Below are positions 17,953-26,851 of a stretch of 64,000 nt of DNA, in pieces. Each line of letters starts with the position of its first letter. Position 1 is the first letter of the stretch. The position numbers and the translations under genes are program-made. Under the pieces are notes generated by a model. It was not told the DNA's origin. It did no database searches and worked only from the letters and a program-made list of their open reading frames with translations. Source of the stretch: an uncultured Caldilineaceae bacterium (GTDB taxonomy: Bacteria > Chloroflexota > Anaerolineae > Caldilineales > Caldilineaceae); contig CATOTS010000014.1 in NCBI GenBank assembly GCA_951813625.1, positions 122,086 through 186,085 of the forward strand, read 5' to 3'.

Positions 17953-18680
17953 CGTTCTCCGATTGGTAGGGCAGGCGCGCCGAAAAGCTGCCCGAATCCC
18001 GCTTGCGGATTCAACCCTCTACCCAGCCGCAGCGCCTCCCAAATCGAGACCTGATTGGCGGTCAGGACCGGCTTGCCCAGCGCCGCATCCAGCTTATCCA
18101 GAACCGTCACCGTGTGCAACGCGGTATCAGGGACCAGGACTGCTTCCGCATCGTTGTGGTCGTTGGCGCGTACGAATTCGATCACCTGGTCGCCGCCGAC
18201 TTCGCCAACTTCTCCTGCCGTCCAGATGCCCAGGCACCCCAAATGCAGTGTCTCAATCCCGCCTTCCTCCAAAAAGTCGACGAATGCCGCCGCAAGGTCG
18301 GGCGGGTAGGTTGCGGCAACCGCAACCCGCCGGATTCCCAGCGCACGGGCAGCCTCGACAAAGGCAAGCGAGGTACTCGATGCAGGAGCGGCAAGACGAT
18401 CACCGATCTGCCGGGCCTGTTCACCTGCCCCCGCCAATCCGTAAACGAAGCTGCCGCTGGTACACGCCCAGATGCAGACGTCGACACGCCGGGGTCGGAG
18501 CGCTTCGATCCCCGGTTTCAGGCGCTCCCAGTCGCCGGCCCGCAGGCACTCTCTGACCGAATGCACGTCGGACGATTCGGTGTGTACGACGACGGCTTCC
18601 GCCGGCGGCTCCAGCATGGCCGACATGCGCGGGTAGTCGTCTTCAGCCGAGTGCATAGGATAGAGAACACCGATTCGCAT
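17949..18680 (-). CDS. Asp/Glu racemase / maleate isomerase-like protein (copy 2)
   Basis: The 243-residue protein begins MRIGVLYPMHSAEDDYPRM and has the first active-site Cys region as CIWACTSGSFVYG. The second Cys region reads AVLVPDTALHTVTVLD, so the expected second Cys is replaced by Asp, as seen in arylmalonate-decarboxylase-like members that keep a single Cys. The nearest copy in the window (12170-12958) keeps both. It overlaps the GNAT gene by four bases and lies downstream of the class III aminotransferase. Confidence 0.78.
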   Translation of the reverse strand: MRIGVLYPMHSAEDDYPRMSAMLEPPAEAVVVHTESSDVHSVRECLRAGDWERLKPGIEALRPRRVDVCIWACTSGSFVYGLAGAGEQARQIGDRLAAPASSTSLAFVEAARALGIRRVAVAATYPPDLAAAFVDFLEEGGIETLHLGCLGIWTAGEVGEVGGDQVIEFVRANDHNDAEAVLVPDTALHTVTVLDKLDAALGKPVLTANQVSIWEALRLGRGLNPQAGFGQLFGAPALPIGER

Positions 18681-18740
18681 GGACTCAATACCTGATTGCG
18701 AGTCGTGGAAGAACGAGCGCGTCCCTGACCCTGCGCGAGA

Positions 18741-20141
18741 TTACAACGAGGCCTCAACAGTCGACAGGCTCTCGTTGAGCGCCTCGATCGCCCGGTCCAG
18801 CTGGTCCTGGGTGATTACCAACGGCGGCGACATCTTGAGCACATTGTGGTAGGAGCCGCCGTAGTTGGTCGCGATAATGCCGCGTTGCAGCAGACCCTCG
18901 ACCACGCGGGCGCCCTCTTCGGTGGCCGGTTCGCGCGTCGTCCGATCGCGCACGAACTCCACGCCTACCATCATGCCGGCGCCGCGCACCTCGCCGATGA
19001 GGTGGTGCTCCTGCTGCAGCTCCTGCAGCCGCGATTTGAAGTAGTCACCCATCTTCGCGCTGCGCTGCACGAGCTCCTTTTCTTCGATTTCGGCCAGCGA
19101 CGCCAGCGATGCCGCGCACCCCACCGGGTTGCCGAGGAAGGTGCTGGTGTGCATCATCGGGCCCCAGGCGTCGCCAACCTCGGGGCTCATGATCGTCGCT
19201 GAAATCGGGAAGCCGCTGGCCAGACCTTTGCCGGCGACGATGATGTCGGGGACAACGCCGTGGTAGTCCATGCCGAACCAGTTCCCGGTACGCCCGAAGC
19301 CGGTGATGATTTCGTCGGCGATCAACAGAATGCCGTGCTGGTCGCAAAGCTGCCGCACCTTCTGCACGAACTTGCGCGGCGGCACGATCCACCCACCGTG
19401 GCCCTGGACCGGCTCCATGATGATGGCGGCCACGTCGGTCACGCCCGAATCGGGCATTGTCAGGACATGCTCCAGGTAGCCGCCGTCGCAGAAGAAGCAT
19501 TCATCGTCTTCGGAGTGCGTCGGGCAGCGATAGGGATAGGCGTAGGGCACGTGGGTGGTGTCGGCCAGCATATTCTGGAATGGGCTGCGGTAGTAGTTTT
19601 GCGAAGAGACTGAGAGCGCCCCGGTCGTCTTGCCGTGGAAGCCGCCCTGGAAGGCGATGATCTTGTGCCGGCCGGTGTATAGGCGCGCCGTCTTCAGCGC
19701 GGTCTCGACCGCCTCGGCGCCTGTGTTGGCGATGTGCGACACCGAAAGGTCGCCGGGCGCGCGCTCGGCCAGCTTTTCAGCCAGTTCGACCCGGTTCTGA
19801 TTCGGGTTGAGCCCGCCCTGGCTGTGCAACATCCGTTGCGACTGCTCGGCGATGGCGCGCACGATGCGCGGGTTGCTGTGCCCTGCCGTTGCGACACAGA
19901 ATCCGGCGGTGAGGTCGATGTAAAGGTTGCCGTCTACGTCCTCGATATTGGCGCCGCGGGTTCGCTCCCAAAAGACCGGTGTCTGCCCGCGGGGGATGAT
20001 GGAACTGCTGGGTGGTTCGACCTTGCTCAGCCGTCCGGCCAACTGGTGCGACTTGGGTCCTGGCGGAGGGGCAACCATCCGTGGGAGCGCCGTCCCTTCT
20101 TCGAGGGACAACCGTTCGGAATCGACGTCGCCTGTAGACAT
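18741..20141 (-). CDS. Class III (omega) aminotransferase, PLP-dependent
   Basis: The 466-residue enzyme has the PLP-binding features of class III aminotransferases: NTGAEAVETALKTAR, ADEIITGFGRTG, and Lys in VAGKGLASGFPISA. It includes the Cys-containing loop YRCPTHSEDDECFFC common in the 4-aminobutyrate / 2-aminoethyl family. Likely substrates are omega- or beta-amino acids with pyruvate or 2-oxoglutarate as acceptor. ATG 20141 follows AGGAG by seven bases; a start six codons earlier is possible. It is followed by the racemase-like and GNAT genes and preceded by DUF3830 copy 2. Confidence 0.92.
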   Translation of the reverse strand: MSTGDVDSERLSLEEGTALPRMVAPPPGPKSHQLAGRLSKVEPPSSSIIPRGQTPVFWERTRGANIEDVDGNLYIDLTAGFCVATAGHSNPRIVRAIAEQSQRMLHSQGGLNPNQNRVELAEKLAERAPGDLSVSHIANTGAEAVETALKTARLYTGRHKIIAFQGGFHGKTTGALSVSSQNYYRSPFQNMLADTTHVPYAYPYRCPTHSEDDECFFCDGGYLEHVLTMPDSGVTDVAAIIMEPVQGHGGWIVPPRKFVQKVRQLCDQHGILLIADEIITGFGRTGNWFGMDYHGVVPDIIVAGKGLASGFPISATIMSPEVGDAWGPMMHTSTFLGNPVGCAASLASLAEIEEKELVQRSAKMGDYFKSRLQELQQEHHLIGEVRGAGMMVGVEFVRDRTTREPATEEGARVVEGLLQRGIIATNYGGSYHNVLKMSPPLVITQDQLDRAIEALNESLSTVEASL

Positions 20142-20185
20142 AGTGTTTCTCCTGTCCAACCTGTTCTGCTTAAAAGCAGGGGTGG

Positions 20186-20659
20186 TTATTCAACCCTGCG
20201 GAGCAGCATGCGCTCGCCGACAAAACCTTCGCGCCAGATGCTCTCGCAGGCCTCGGCAAGTCCATCCAGATTCTCGGTTATGGTGGCGAACAGATTGCCT
20301 GCCGCGTAGCCTTCAGGTCCGAGCAGGAAGTTGTTGCGCCCATAGAAGAGCGCGATGTCGATGATCGGTTCGCCCGTGCGCCGCTCAGGTGGAAAATCTA
20401 TCGACGCAGGATTGAGCTCAAAGTAGAGCAGGTCACCGGGAATAGGGAGGATGGTGGCGTTTTCCCTGCCGGGGTCGGTCTCGAAGGGCGGCACCAGGGT
20501 ATACACCTCCCGTCCAGCCCAGCGCGCGTGGTAGGCGTCCCCTTCCAGCGGGAGGGCGTTCCAGAACGCTTCACAGGTTAGCGGCGCCTCTTCCTCAAGC
20601 AGCGTCGCGACGCCTCTCACATTGCGTTTTGTAAAGATAAGTTCAAATTGCCGGGCCAT
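20186..20659 (-). CDS. DUF3830 family protein (copy 2)
   Basis: The 157-residue product is a paralogue of the one at 11680-12165 (shared APLTCEAFWNALPLEG, YHARWAGREVYTLVPPF, IPGDLLYFEL, GRNNFLLGPEGYAAGNLFATITENLD). Function is unknown. It starts at ATG 20659 and lies 44 bases ahead of the aminotransferase start. It would be the first gene of that transcription unit; the 830-base gap upstream holds repeats. Confidence 0.85.
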   Translation of the reverse strand: MARQFELIFTKRNVRGVATLLEEEAPLTCEAFWNALPLEGDAYHARWAGREVYTLVPPFETDPGRENATILPIPGDLLYFELNPASIDFPPERRTGEPIIDIALFYGRNNFLLGPEGYAAGNLFATITENLDGLAEACESIWREGFVGERMLLRRVE

Positions 20660-20818
20660 TATCGGTCTCTCCAATTGGTCGTGTTCAGCAGGTTGTTGCA
20701 ATGCGCTGCCTTCCCCTGTCATTCGCCGGGCTGGCATAAACAGGGTTTGGGCAATGTGTCGTCAGTCATGGTTGTAAGGCAATTCAAGCGTCTGTCCTAT
20801 GCGGCCCATGTCGAGCGA

Positions 20819-20868
20819 AGTCCGGTAAAGTCCAGTAAAGTCCTGTCAAGTCCGGTCAGGTCGGGTCG
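20819..20868. repeat. Five 10-bp tandem units, possible operator array
   Basis: Units read AGTCCGGTAA, AGTCCAGTAA, AGTCCTGTCA, AGTCCGGTCA and a diverged GGTCGGGTCG. The period equals about one helical turn. The array lies about 160 bases upstream of the DUF3830/aminotransferase unit, so protein binding is conceivable but not shown. Confidence 0.75.
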
Positions 20869-21192
20869 ATCGAGTTTTTTTGCCGATTCGGGATGGATTT
20901 CCCCCGTTGATTGGGCATGAAGGTGACAGCATAGCACGATACCGGGTCATTTGCTCGGAACGGGGCGAAATTCGGTGGCGCAGCGCCTGCCGTATTTCCA
21001 TTGTAGCTGGTGCTGCTGTCTTTTGCACGGGACTTTGCCCTTTGTGTTCGGTATTCTTTGGATTTTCGTAACTACTCAGCCGCAATAAGTCTACGACCCT
21101 GAACGAGGTGAGCGAAGGTGTTTTCTCTCTCCTCACTCCGCTTTACTCTCTCCTCTCGCTTTTTGGACGGTCGGGCCTGCGGCCCTCCCTTG

Positions 21193-21213
21193 TGCGGGGG
21201 GACTCCCCCCGCA
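21193..21213. repeat. Perfect 9-bp GC hairpin
   Basis: TGCGGGGGG (21193-21201), loop ACT and CCCCCCGCA (21205-21213) pair exactly. A nearby GGGCCTGCGGCCC is also palindromic. There is no following T-run, so it may be a REP-like element or part of a transcript end. Confidence 0.65.
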
Positions 21214-21490
21214 ACGCCCCCCTCCAAAACCAGCGCTCACCGACCGTACGTCGTCATTCCTGCAGTGCGGCTTATCCAACGTGGTGGCGGCCAACCGAAT
21301 ACGCAATCAGACAATCTGAATGGGGGCGGGGATCATGCACTGGTCGAGACTGACGCTGTATGTGGCTTAGTAGTTAGGGATTTTCCTTGCTTTCCGATAA
21401 GTCTCTCTTTGAAACACGAGTATTCAGACAGAAGGCAGCCAGGATTCATGGGGGCTTCGCCCGCACGCCCGTCAGGAAGGCCTGGCCCTG

Positions 21491-22498
21491 TCAGGGAATC
21501 ATTTTCGGCTGAACATTGGGGTTCAGCAGGTTGACCGGCAGCTCGCCGCGGAGCACGCGCGCGACCTCTTCCACGGCCTTTACGCGCAGGTCCTCGAAGG
21601 CCTGTTGCGAATACCAGGCCACGTGGGCAGTGACCAGGATGCGGTTGGTGCGGTGCAAAGGGTGATCGGGCGGCGGGGGCTCCACGTCGACGACGTCCAG
21701 CGCCGCGCCTGCGATCCTGCCGGAATCGACGGCCTGGTAGAGCGCGTTCGAGTCGACGATCCCGCCGCGCGCCGTGTTGACCAGGATTGCGGTCGACTTC
21801 ATTTTGGCGAGCGCGTCGGCGTCGATCAGGTAATGTGTTTCCTCGGTCAACGGCAGGTGCAGGGTTACAAGGTCGGACTCGGCCAGGAGCGTGTCGAAGT
21901 CTGCGGCTTCTACGCCGCGCTGGCGCATCTCGCTTTCGTCGACGTATGGGTCCCATGCCAGCTGCCGCCAGCCAAATCCGCTCGCCTTTTGGGCAACCGA
22001 TCGTCCGATTCGACCAAAGCCGATGATCCCCAGGGTGCGGCCGAAACTGCGTCGAACCGGATAGGGGGGCTTCGGCTGCCACACGCCGGCGCGCACATCG
22101 GCCGCGCATGCGTCGATATAACGCACGGCGTTCAGTAGCATAGCCATCGCGTGCGTTGCGACCTCGTCGGTGCCGTAGTCGGGTACGTTGGCGACGCAGA
22201 CGCCGGCCGCCGTGGCCGCGTCGATGTCGATATTGTCCACGCCAACCGAAGGCTTGACGATCGCCATGCAGTGCGGCAGTCCGCTCAAGACCTCGGCCGT
22301 GATCTGCACGTTGCCGACCAGGAGCGCGACCGCCTCCCTGCCGGCCTCGACCAACTCCGCCTCGGTCGAACACGCCCGCTTGACCAGGTCAACACCCAGG
22401 GGCGCCAGTATCGACTTTTCGACGTCCAGCCCCGCCTTTTCGGCTACCGGTCCTGGAAATATGTTGGCCGTGATGACAACTTGCCGTTTGCCGCTCAT
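21491..22498 (-). CDS. D-isomer-specific 2-hydroxyacid dehydrogenase
   Basis: The 335-residue enzyme has the NAD-binding motif GIIGFGRIGRSVAQKA, catalytic Arg in NTARGGIVDSNAL, Glu in VVDVEPPPPDHPL and His in ILVTAHVAWYS. These belong to the family of D-lactate, D-glycerate and C-terminal-binding-protein-like dehydrogenases. It reduces a 2-oxo-acid or oxidises a D-2-hydroxyacid. Its start overlaps the stop of the M20 gene by four bases (22495-22498), so both are translated from one mRNA. The oxo-acid could come from the aminotransferase, but this link is only inferred. Confidence 0.92.
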   Translation of the reverse strand: MSGKRQVVITANIFPGPVAEKAGLDVEKSILAPLGVDLVKRACSTEAELVEAGREAVALLVGNVQITAEVLSGLPHCMAIVKPSVGVDNIDIDAATAAGVCVANVPDYGTDEVATHAMAMLLNAVRYIDACAADVRAGVWQPKPPYPVRRSFGRTLGIIGFGRIGRSVAQKASGFGWRQLAWDPYVDESEMRQRGVEAADFDTLLAESDLVTLHLPLTEETHYLIDADALAKMKSTAILVNTARGGIVDSNALYQAVDSGRIAGAALDVVDVEPPPPDHPLHRTNRILVTAHVAWYSQQAFEDLRVKAVEEVARVLRGELPVNLLNPNVQPKMIP

Positions 22499-23673
22499 TT
22501 TGGCTGCTCCGCCACGCCCAAATAGTCAAGGATGGCATGGATGTATACTTTCGTAGCCCGCACCACTTGAGCAAGCTCCACACGCTCGTGGTCAGAATGA
22601 GCGGTCAGGTAGGAGGCGCCGTAGTAGAGGGCGGGCACGTTGCCCCAGTGCACGAAGTGGGGCACGTTGGCCGCGGCCCGGGTGCCTTCGAGCGGGAGTT
22701 CGTTCCCCGTTACCTGCAGGTGCGAGCGCCGGATCACCTTTGCCAGCTTCTCGTCCTCGTCGATCTGGTAGCCCGGCACGCCATCGAGCCACAGTTCCAC
22801 CTGCGCGCCGGTCTCCTCGGTCACCCGGGCGGCCAGGAGGTCGAACTCCTGCTGGATCTCTTCTATGTTTCGCTTCGGCCCAAAGCGCCGCGTGCCGGCG
22901 ACGACGCACGACGTGGGCAGGCGGTTGAAGTAGTCTCCGCCCTGGAAGCGGCCTATGAATATTGACTCCGTACCCAGGTAGGGCAGCTGAACCTGTGCCA
23001 GCTCGGCAGCTTTCTCCTGCAGGAGGCCGACCGCGTGATGCGCGGCCATCACAGGATGGGGCGTACCCGGCGGCGTCACCGTTTCATGAATGCTCTCCTC
23101 GCCGCCGCGGACCGTGATTTCCCAGAAAGCCAGGCCCATCCCCGCAATCGGCAGGTTATGCCCGCCCAGCTCGGTAACAATGACGGCGTCGCCGTGGACG
23201 CCTTTTTCGATTAACGAGATCAGGGTTTCATTGGTGGCGCTCTCGTGGAGGCCGTGCGCGGTCAGGAGCAGATCACCCTCGAGTTGGACGCCAGCCTCGC
23301 AGATGATGCGCGCGGCTTCGGCCATCGCCGCCAGCGACGCCTTCATGTCCTCCGAGCCTCGCCCGTGAATGTAACCGTCTTCGAACCGAGGCGCAGGACC
23401 TGGGACGTCGATGGCATCGGTATGGCCGTCGAGTTGCAGGGTGGTGCCGTTTGAGCGGCCCTTTAACCGGGCGATGACGCTGGGGCTATCCGGGTACTCG
23501 TCATCCATTTCGACGTCAAGCCCGATGTCTTTCAGATTCTTCGCATAGAACTCAGAGACGGCGCGCTCGTGGCCCGGGGGGCTTGGAATGCGTACCATAT
23601 CCAGGGTTAGCTGTGTGATTCGCTCCGGGTCGACTTTTTCGGCCAGGCTGGCTGCAAGTGCGTCTGTATTCAT
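22495..23673 (-). CDS. M20/M28-type metallopeptidase (ArgE/DapE family)
   Basis: The 392-residue protein has the M20 metal-site motifs: LQLDGHTDAIDV (first His and Asp), GRGSEDMKASLAAM (bridging Asp), and VTELGGHNLPIAGMG. The dimerisation segment TVRGGEESIHETVTPPGTPHPVMA is present. Likely a deacylase, desuccinylase or dipeptidase acting on N-acyl amino acids. It is adjacent to PhyH (23674) and overlaps the dehydrogenase gene by four bases. Confidence 0.88.
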   Translation of the reverse strand: MNTDALAASLAEKVDPERITQLTLDMVRIPSPPGHERAVSEFYAKNLKDIGLDVEMDDEYPDSPSVIARLKGRSNGTTLQLDGHTDAIDVPGPAPRFEDGYIHGRGSEDMKASLAAMAEAARIICEAGVQLEGDLLLTAHGLHESATNETLISLIEKGVHGDAVIVTELGGHNLPIAGMGLAFWEITVRGGEESIHETVTPPGTPHPVMAAHHAVGLLQEKAAELAQVQLPYLGTESIFIGRFQGGDYFNRLPTSCVVAGTRRFGPKRNIEEIQQEFDLLAARVTEETGAQVELWLDGVPGYQIDEDEKLAKVIRRSHLQVTGNELPLEGTRAAANVPHFVHWGNVPALYYGASYLTAHSDHERVELAQVVRATKVYIHAILDYLGVAEQPK

Positions 23674-24486
23674 TTAGCGCTCCACCCAATGTTCGAATAA
23701 TGGCTTGACAGTAGACGGCAGCCCGGCGAAGACGTCTTTCCTGACCGCTTCAACCTCGTTCTCAGTGAGCCCGGTCGATTTCATCAGTCGCGCGCGCTCG
23801 CCCGACCCGGGTCGCAGGCCGTTCAGATTCAGCCACCACGGCGCGAAACGGATCGCCATCGCCACGCGCGCCTCTTCGGTCCGGTTGGCCCCCGCGGCGT
23901 GCCACATCCGGCTGTCCATTACGAGAACGCTCCCGGCAGATCCGCTCACCTGGATCTCGGTCGGGTACGGGTCGTTTTCGTCATGGCTGCATGTATCCGC
24001 GCTTGGATTGGTCTCCATGCGGTGGCTGCCGGGCACGATAATCGTCGCCCCGTTCTCGGGCGTATAGGGAGAGAGCATCCACAGCGTCGTCAGATGGGCG
24101 ACGATATCGGGATAGGGCGCGGACATGTGGCCGGCGTTGTGCTGGTTGAAGGGCCAGTCGGCGTGCAGATTGCCGCGGGCGTTGCCCGGGTAGTTGATCA
24201 TGGCCGACGTAAACGAAACGCGCACAGGTGAACCGAGGGCGGCCTCAATCACGTCCATGAAATGCGGCGTTACCAAGTAGGGCGCGAAGGACTGATTGTA
24301 GTTTATCAGACCGGTGCGATGTCCGATCTGGGCCGGCGCGTCGGTACGCTGGTGCTGCAGCGTCGAAGCCAGCACACTCTCCCGCACCCCCTCGACTTCG
24401 TCTGTGGGGATCACGTTGTCGACGACGCACCAGCCGTCCAGTTTCAGGTGCAGCATCTGATCGTCAAGTGTCGCGTTTTTCGCCAT
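23674..24486 (-). CDS. PhyH family Fe(II)/2-oxoglutarate oxygenase (copy 2)
   Basis: The 270-residue protein has the iron ligands H108-x-D110 (GNLHADWPFNQ) and H196 (SRMWHAAGAN), with R207 as the likely 2-oxoglutarate ligand (EEARVAMAIRFAPWW). NGATIIVPGSHR is the PhyH strand. The C-terminus matches the gene at 3361 better than the other copies (both end ...RFAPWWL/RYSPWWL). The stop abuts the start of the M20 gene, so they are co-translated. Substrate unknown. Confidence 0.9.
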   Translation of the reverse strand: MAKNATLDDQMLHLKLDGWCVVDNVIPTDEVEGVRESVLASTLQHQRTDAPAQIGHRTGLINYNQSFAPYLVTPHFMDVIEAALGSPVRVSFTSAMINYPGNARGNLHADWPFNQHNAGHMSAPYPDIVAHLTTLWMLSPYTPENGATIIVPGSHRMETNPSADTCSHDENDPYPTEIQVSGSAGSVLVMDSRMWHAAGANRTEEARVAMAIRFAPWWLNLNGLRPGSGERARLMKSTGLTENEVEAVRKDVFAGLPSTVKPLFEHWVER

Positions 24487-24679
24487 TCAGCAATCCTCTC
24501 TGCCAATTCCGCTGGTCCGGCATGCCATACCCAGCGGGCGCTCCACATTGGTTGAATCAGGACAATCGTACACGCCTTCGGCCCAAAGGTGACAATTCAC
24601 GACCCGAAGGGTCCAGCGGCAAGCCCAAAACCGAGTTTTAACTTCCTCCGTCCTGGTTTTGGAAAGAGTTCGCTGTCTC

Positions 24680-25603
24680 CTACTCGATCACCATGCGGGG
24701 GTCAAACGCGTCGCGCAGCGCGTCGCCGATAAAGTTTACGCTCAACGCAGTGATGACGATCATCATGCCCGGCGGAATCCACAGCCAGGGCCTCTGCTCC
24801 AGGATGCGCAGCGTGCGCGCGTGAAACAGCATACTGCCCCAGCTTGCCGTTGGTTCGTTGACTCCCAGGCCGAGAAAGCTCAAGCTAGCCTCTGTCAGAA
24901 TTGCGCCGATGACCAGAAAAGTCATCTGCACGAGAACAGGACCGACGGCGTTGGGCAGGATATGGCGGAATATGATGAAGTTCGGTTTCGCTCCCAGCGC
25001 GCGCGAGGCCAGGACATAGTCCATTTCGCGCAGGCTGAGAAACTGGCCGCGCACCAATCGCGCCAGGCTGGGCCACCAGAACAGCCCGATCACCAGAATT
25101 GTGTTCTGGATTCCCGGTTCCAGCATGGCGACAAGCACGGTAACGATGATCAGGGTGGGGAAACACATGAAAGCGTCGGTTACGCGGCTGAGGAAGCCGT
25201 CGACCACGCCGCCGTGATAGCCCATGAATGATCCCAGCACGGTACCCAATACAGTGACAAACGCAGCCGAAGCGAAGCCGACCAGCAGCGAGATGCGGGC
25301 GCCGTAGATGATGCGGCTCAACACATCGCGACCGGTTTGATCGGTACCGAGCCAGTGGGTCAGCGAAGGCGGGTCCTCCTTTTCGCGCAGGTTGATTTTG
25401 TTCGGCTCATATTGGGCAACGGTCGGCGCGAAGACAGCGATGATGATCAGAAAGACAATCGTTACCAGTCCGGCGAGGGCCAGCTTGTGCCGCCGGAATC
25501 GCCGCCAGGCGTAACCTGTGGGCGAGATCGGCGCGCGGCGCCTGTTCAGCTCGCCGGCAGTATTCGGTTCACCCTTGGCTGTCTCGGTCGACTCGTTTAA
25601 CAT
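24680..25603 (-). CDS. ABC importer inner-membrane permease, DppC/OppC type
   Basis: The 307-residue protein has an N-terminal soluble tail, then about six membrane segments and the ABC permease EAA-type loop (EASLSFLGLGVNEPTASWGSM). The segment WLGTDQTGRDVLSRIIYGARISLLVGF is typical of the OppC subfamily. It partners the DppB-type gene upstream and the binding protein at 26852. No ATPase gene is nearby, so the complex must borrow one from elsewhere. Confidence 0.93.
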   Translation of the reverse strand: MLNESTETAKGEPNTAGELNRRRAPISPTGYAWRRFRRHKLALAGLVTIVFLIIIAVFAPTVAQYEPNKINLREKEDPPSLTHWLGTDQTGRDVLSRIIYGARISLLVGFASAAFVTVLGTVLGSFMGYHGGVVDGFLSRVTDAFMCFPTLIIVTVLVAMLEPGIQNTILVIGLFWWPSLARLVRGQFLSLREMDYVLASRALGAKPNFIIFRHILPNAVGPVLVQMTFLVIGAILTEASLSFLGLGVNEPTASWGSMLFHARTLRILEQRPWLWIPPGMMIVITALSVNFIGDALRDAFDPRMVIE

Positions 25604-25643
25604 TGCTCTGACGAATGGACTGCTTTCGTGTGGCCGGGCCCAT

Positions 25644-26612
25644 CTATGTGTAGCGAATACGAGGGTCGATGAAGGCGTAAGCGATGTCGGTAATCAGATT
25701 GCTGAGCAAAACCGTCACCGAAATGAACAGGTTCATGCCCAGGATCAGCGGATAGTCGCGTGTCATTACCCCTTGCAACATGAGGACGCCCAGCCCCGGC
25801 CAGCGGAATACGGTCTCCACGATCAGGGCGCCGCTGAACAGCCAGGCCACGCTCAGGCCGACTCGTGTAACAATCGGAATCAGGGCATTGCGAAGGATGT
25901 GGCGGAAGATAATTGTCGGTACGTGGAGTCCCTTTGCCTTGGCGACGGTCGCAAAGTCTGACTGCATCACATCCAACATGCTTGCGCGGGTAAAGCGAAC
26001 ATATTCGGCAAGGTTCCCCATTGTAAGGACCAGAGCCGGCAGAATCACGTGTTTCAGGTTGTCGAGCAGGGAGAACTTTTCGATCCCCGCGGTGCGAAAC
26101 CCACCCGCCGGCAGCCAGTCGAGGTGAATCGCAAACAGGAATATCGTCAGCAGCGCGAAGAAGAAGGCGGGAACGCAAACCCAGGTGAAGCTCAACGCCA
26201 TCAGAATGTAGTCGAGGAAGGAATACTGATGGAGCGCCGAATAGACTCCCAAGGTAATGCCGATCACGATCGCCAGAATCGTCGAAATGACCATTAATTC
26301 AAGTGTCGCCGGCAGGCGGTCGCGTATCTCCTGAACCACGGGCCTGCTCGTTGTCACCGATGCGCCGAGATTGCCTCGCGCGACCTGCCCCAGCCAGATC
26401 AGGTAACGGACAGGCGCCGGCTTGTCCAGCCCGAACGTCTCGCGCAGCTCCGCAACGTACGCCTCGGTCGGCGCAACCACCCCGCGCGCGGGCGCCAGCA
26501 TCGCCGCCAGCGGGTCACCGGGCGCCAGTTCCAGCAGGATGAAGATGATGGCCGTGATCAGCACAAGTACGGGAACGCTGATCGCAATGCGCCGCAGAAT
26601 ATACTCACTCAC
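25644..26612 (-). CDS. ABC importer inner-membrane permease, DppB/OppB type
   Basis: The protein is 322 residues from GTG 26612 (GAGG nine bases upstream); a TTG at 26627 would add five residues. It has an N-terminal membrane helix (SEYILRRIAISVPVLVLITAII), a large extracytoplasmic loop with APARGVVAPTEAYVAELRETFGLDKPAP, and the conserved RFTRASMLDVMQSDF-ATVAKAKGL coupling region. It lies 40 bases upstream of the DppC-type gene. Confidence 0.93.
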   Translation of the reverse strand: MSEYILRRIAISVPVLVLITAIIFILLELAPGDPLAAMLAPARGVVAPTEAYVAELRETFGLDKPAPVRYLIWLGQVARGNLGASVTTSRPVVQEIRDRLPATLELMVISTILAIVIGITLGVYSALHQYSFLDYILMALSFTWVCVPAFFFALLTIFLFAIHLDWLPAGGFRTAGIEKFSLLDNLKHVILPALVLTMGNLAEYVRFTRASMLDVMQSDFATVAKAKGLHVPTIIFRHILRNALIPIVTRVGLSVAWLFSGALIVETVFRWPGLGVLMLQGVMTRDYPLILGMNLFISVTVLLSNLITDIAYAFIDPRIRYT

Positions 26613-26851
26613 TGCTGGAGTCCTCAATCGTGCGCAGACGGAGTTGGCGGGCGTCGTAGGATGGACGGACTGGCTGCGTTGCCGGAACGGCCGAGACCGT
26701 TTTTGAAACCGGCCGCGGCCGCTGCGGGAAACCTCAGTTCAACTTCGAACTTGCGATGGCGGCATCCACCCTGACGGCCCCGTACCAATTCTCACAGTGT
26801 GAGTTCTTGAACGAAGCCGCCAGAGTGAATTACATGATGCCAAGCCTTCAG

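Larger units (their letters stand above)
20660..21490. other. Gene-free region with repeats upstream of DUF3830 copy 2
   Basis: No convincing gene is seen in these 831 bases. The region holds a 10-bp periodic repeat (20819-20868) followed by a T6 run, and a GC-rich perfect hairpin (21193-21213). A frame of 138 codons on the + strand (21118-21534) has atypical composition and no family match. Confidence 0.6.

Noticed and set aside
21118..21534. 138-codon + strand frame as a real gene or insertion-sequence relic
   Set aside because: Composition is atypical, it runs into the dehydrogenase gene, and neither transposase motifs nor terminal repeats are seen.
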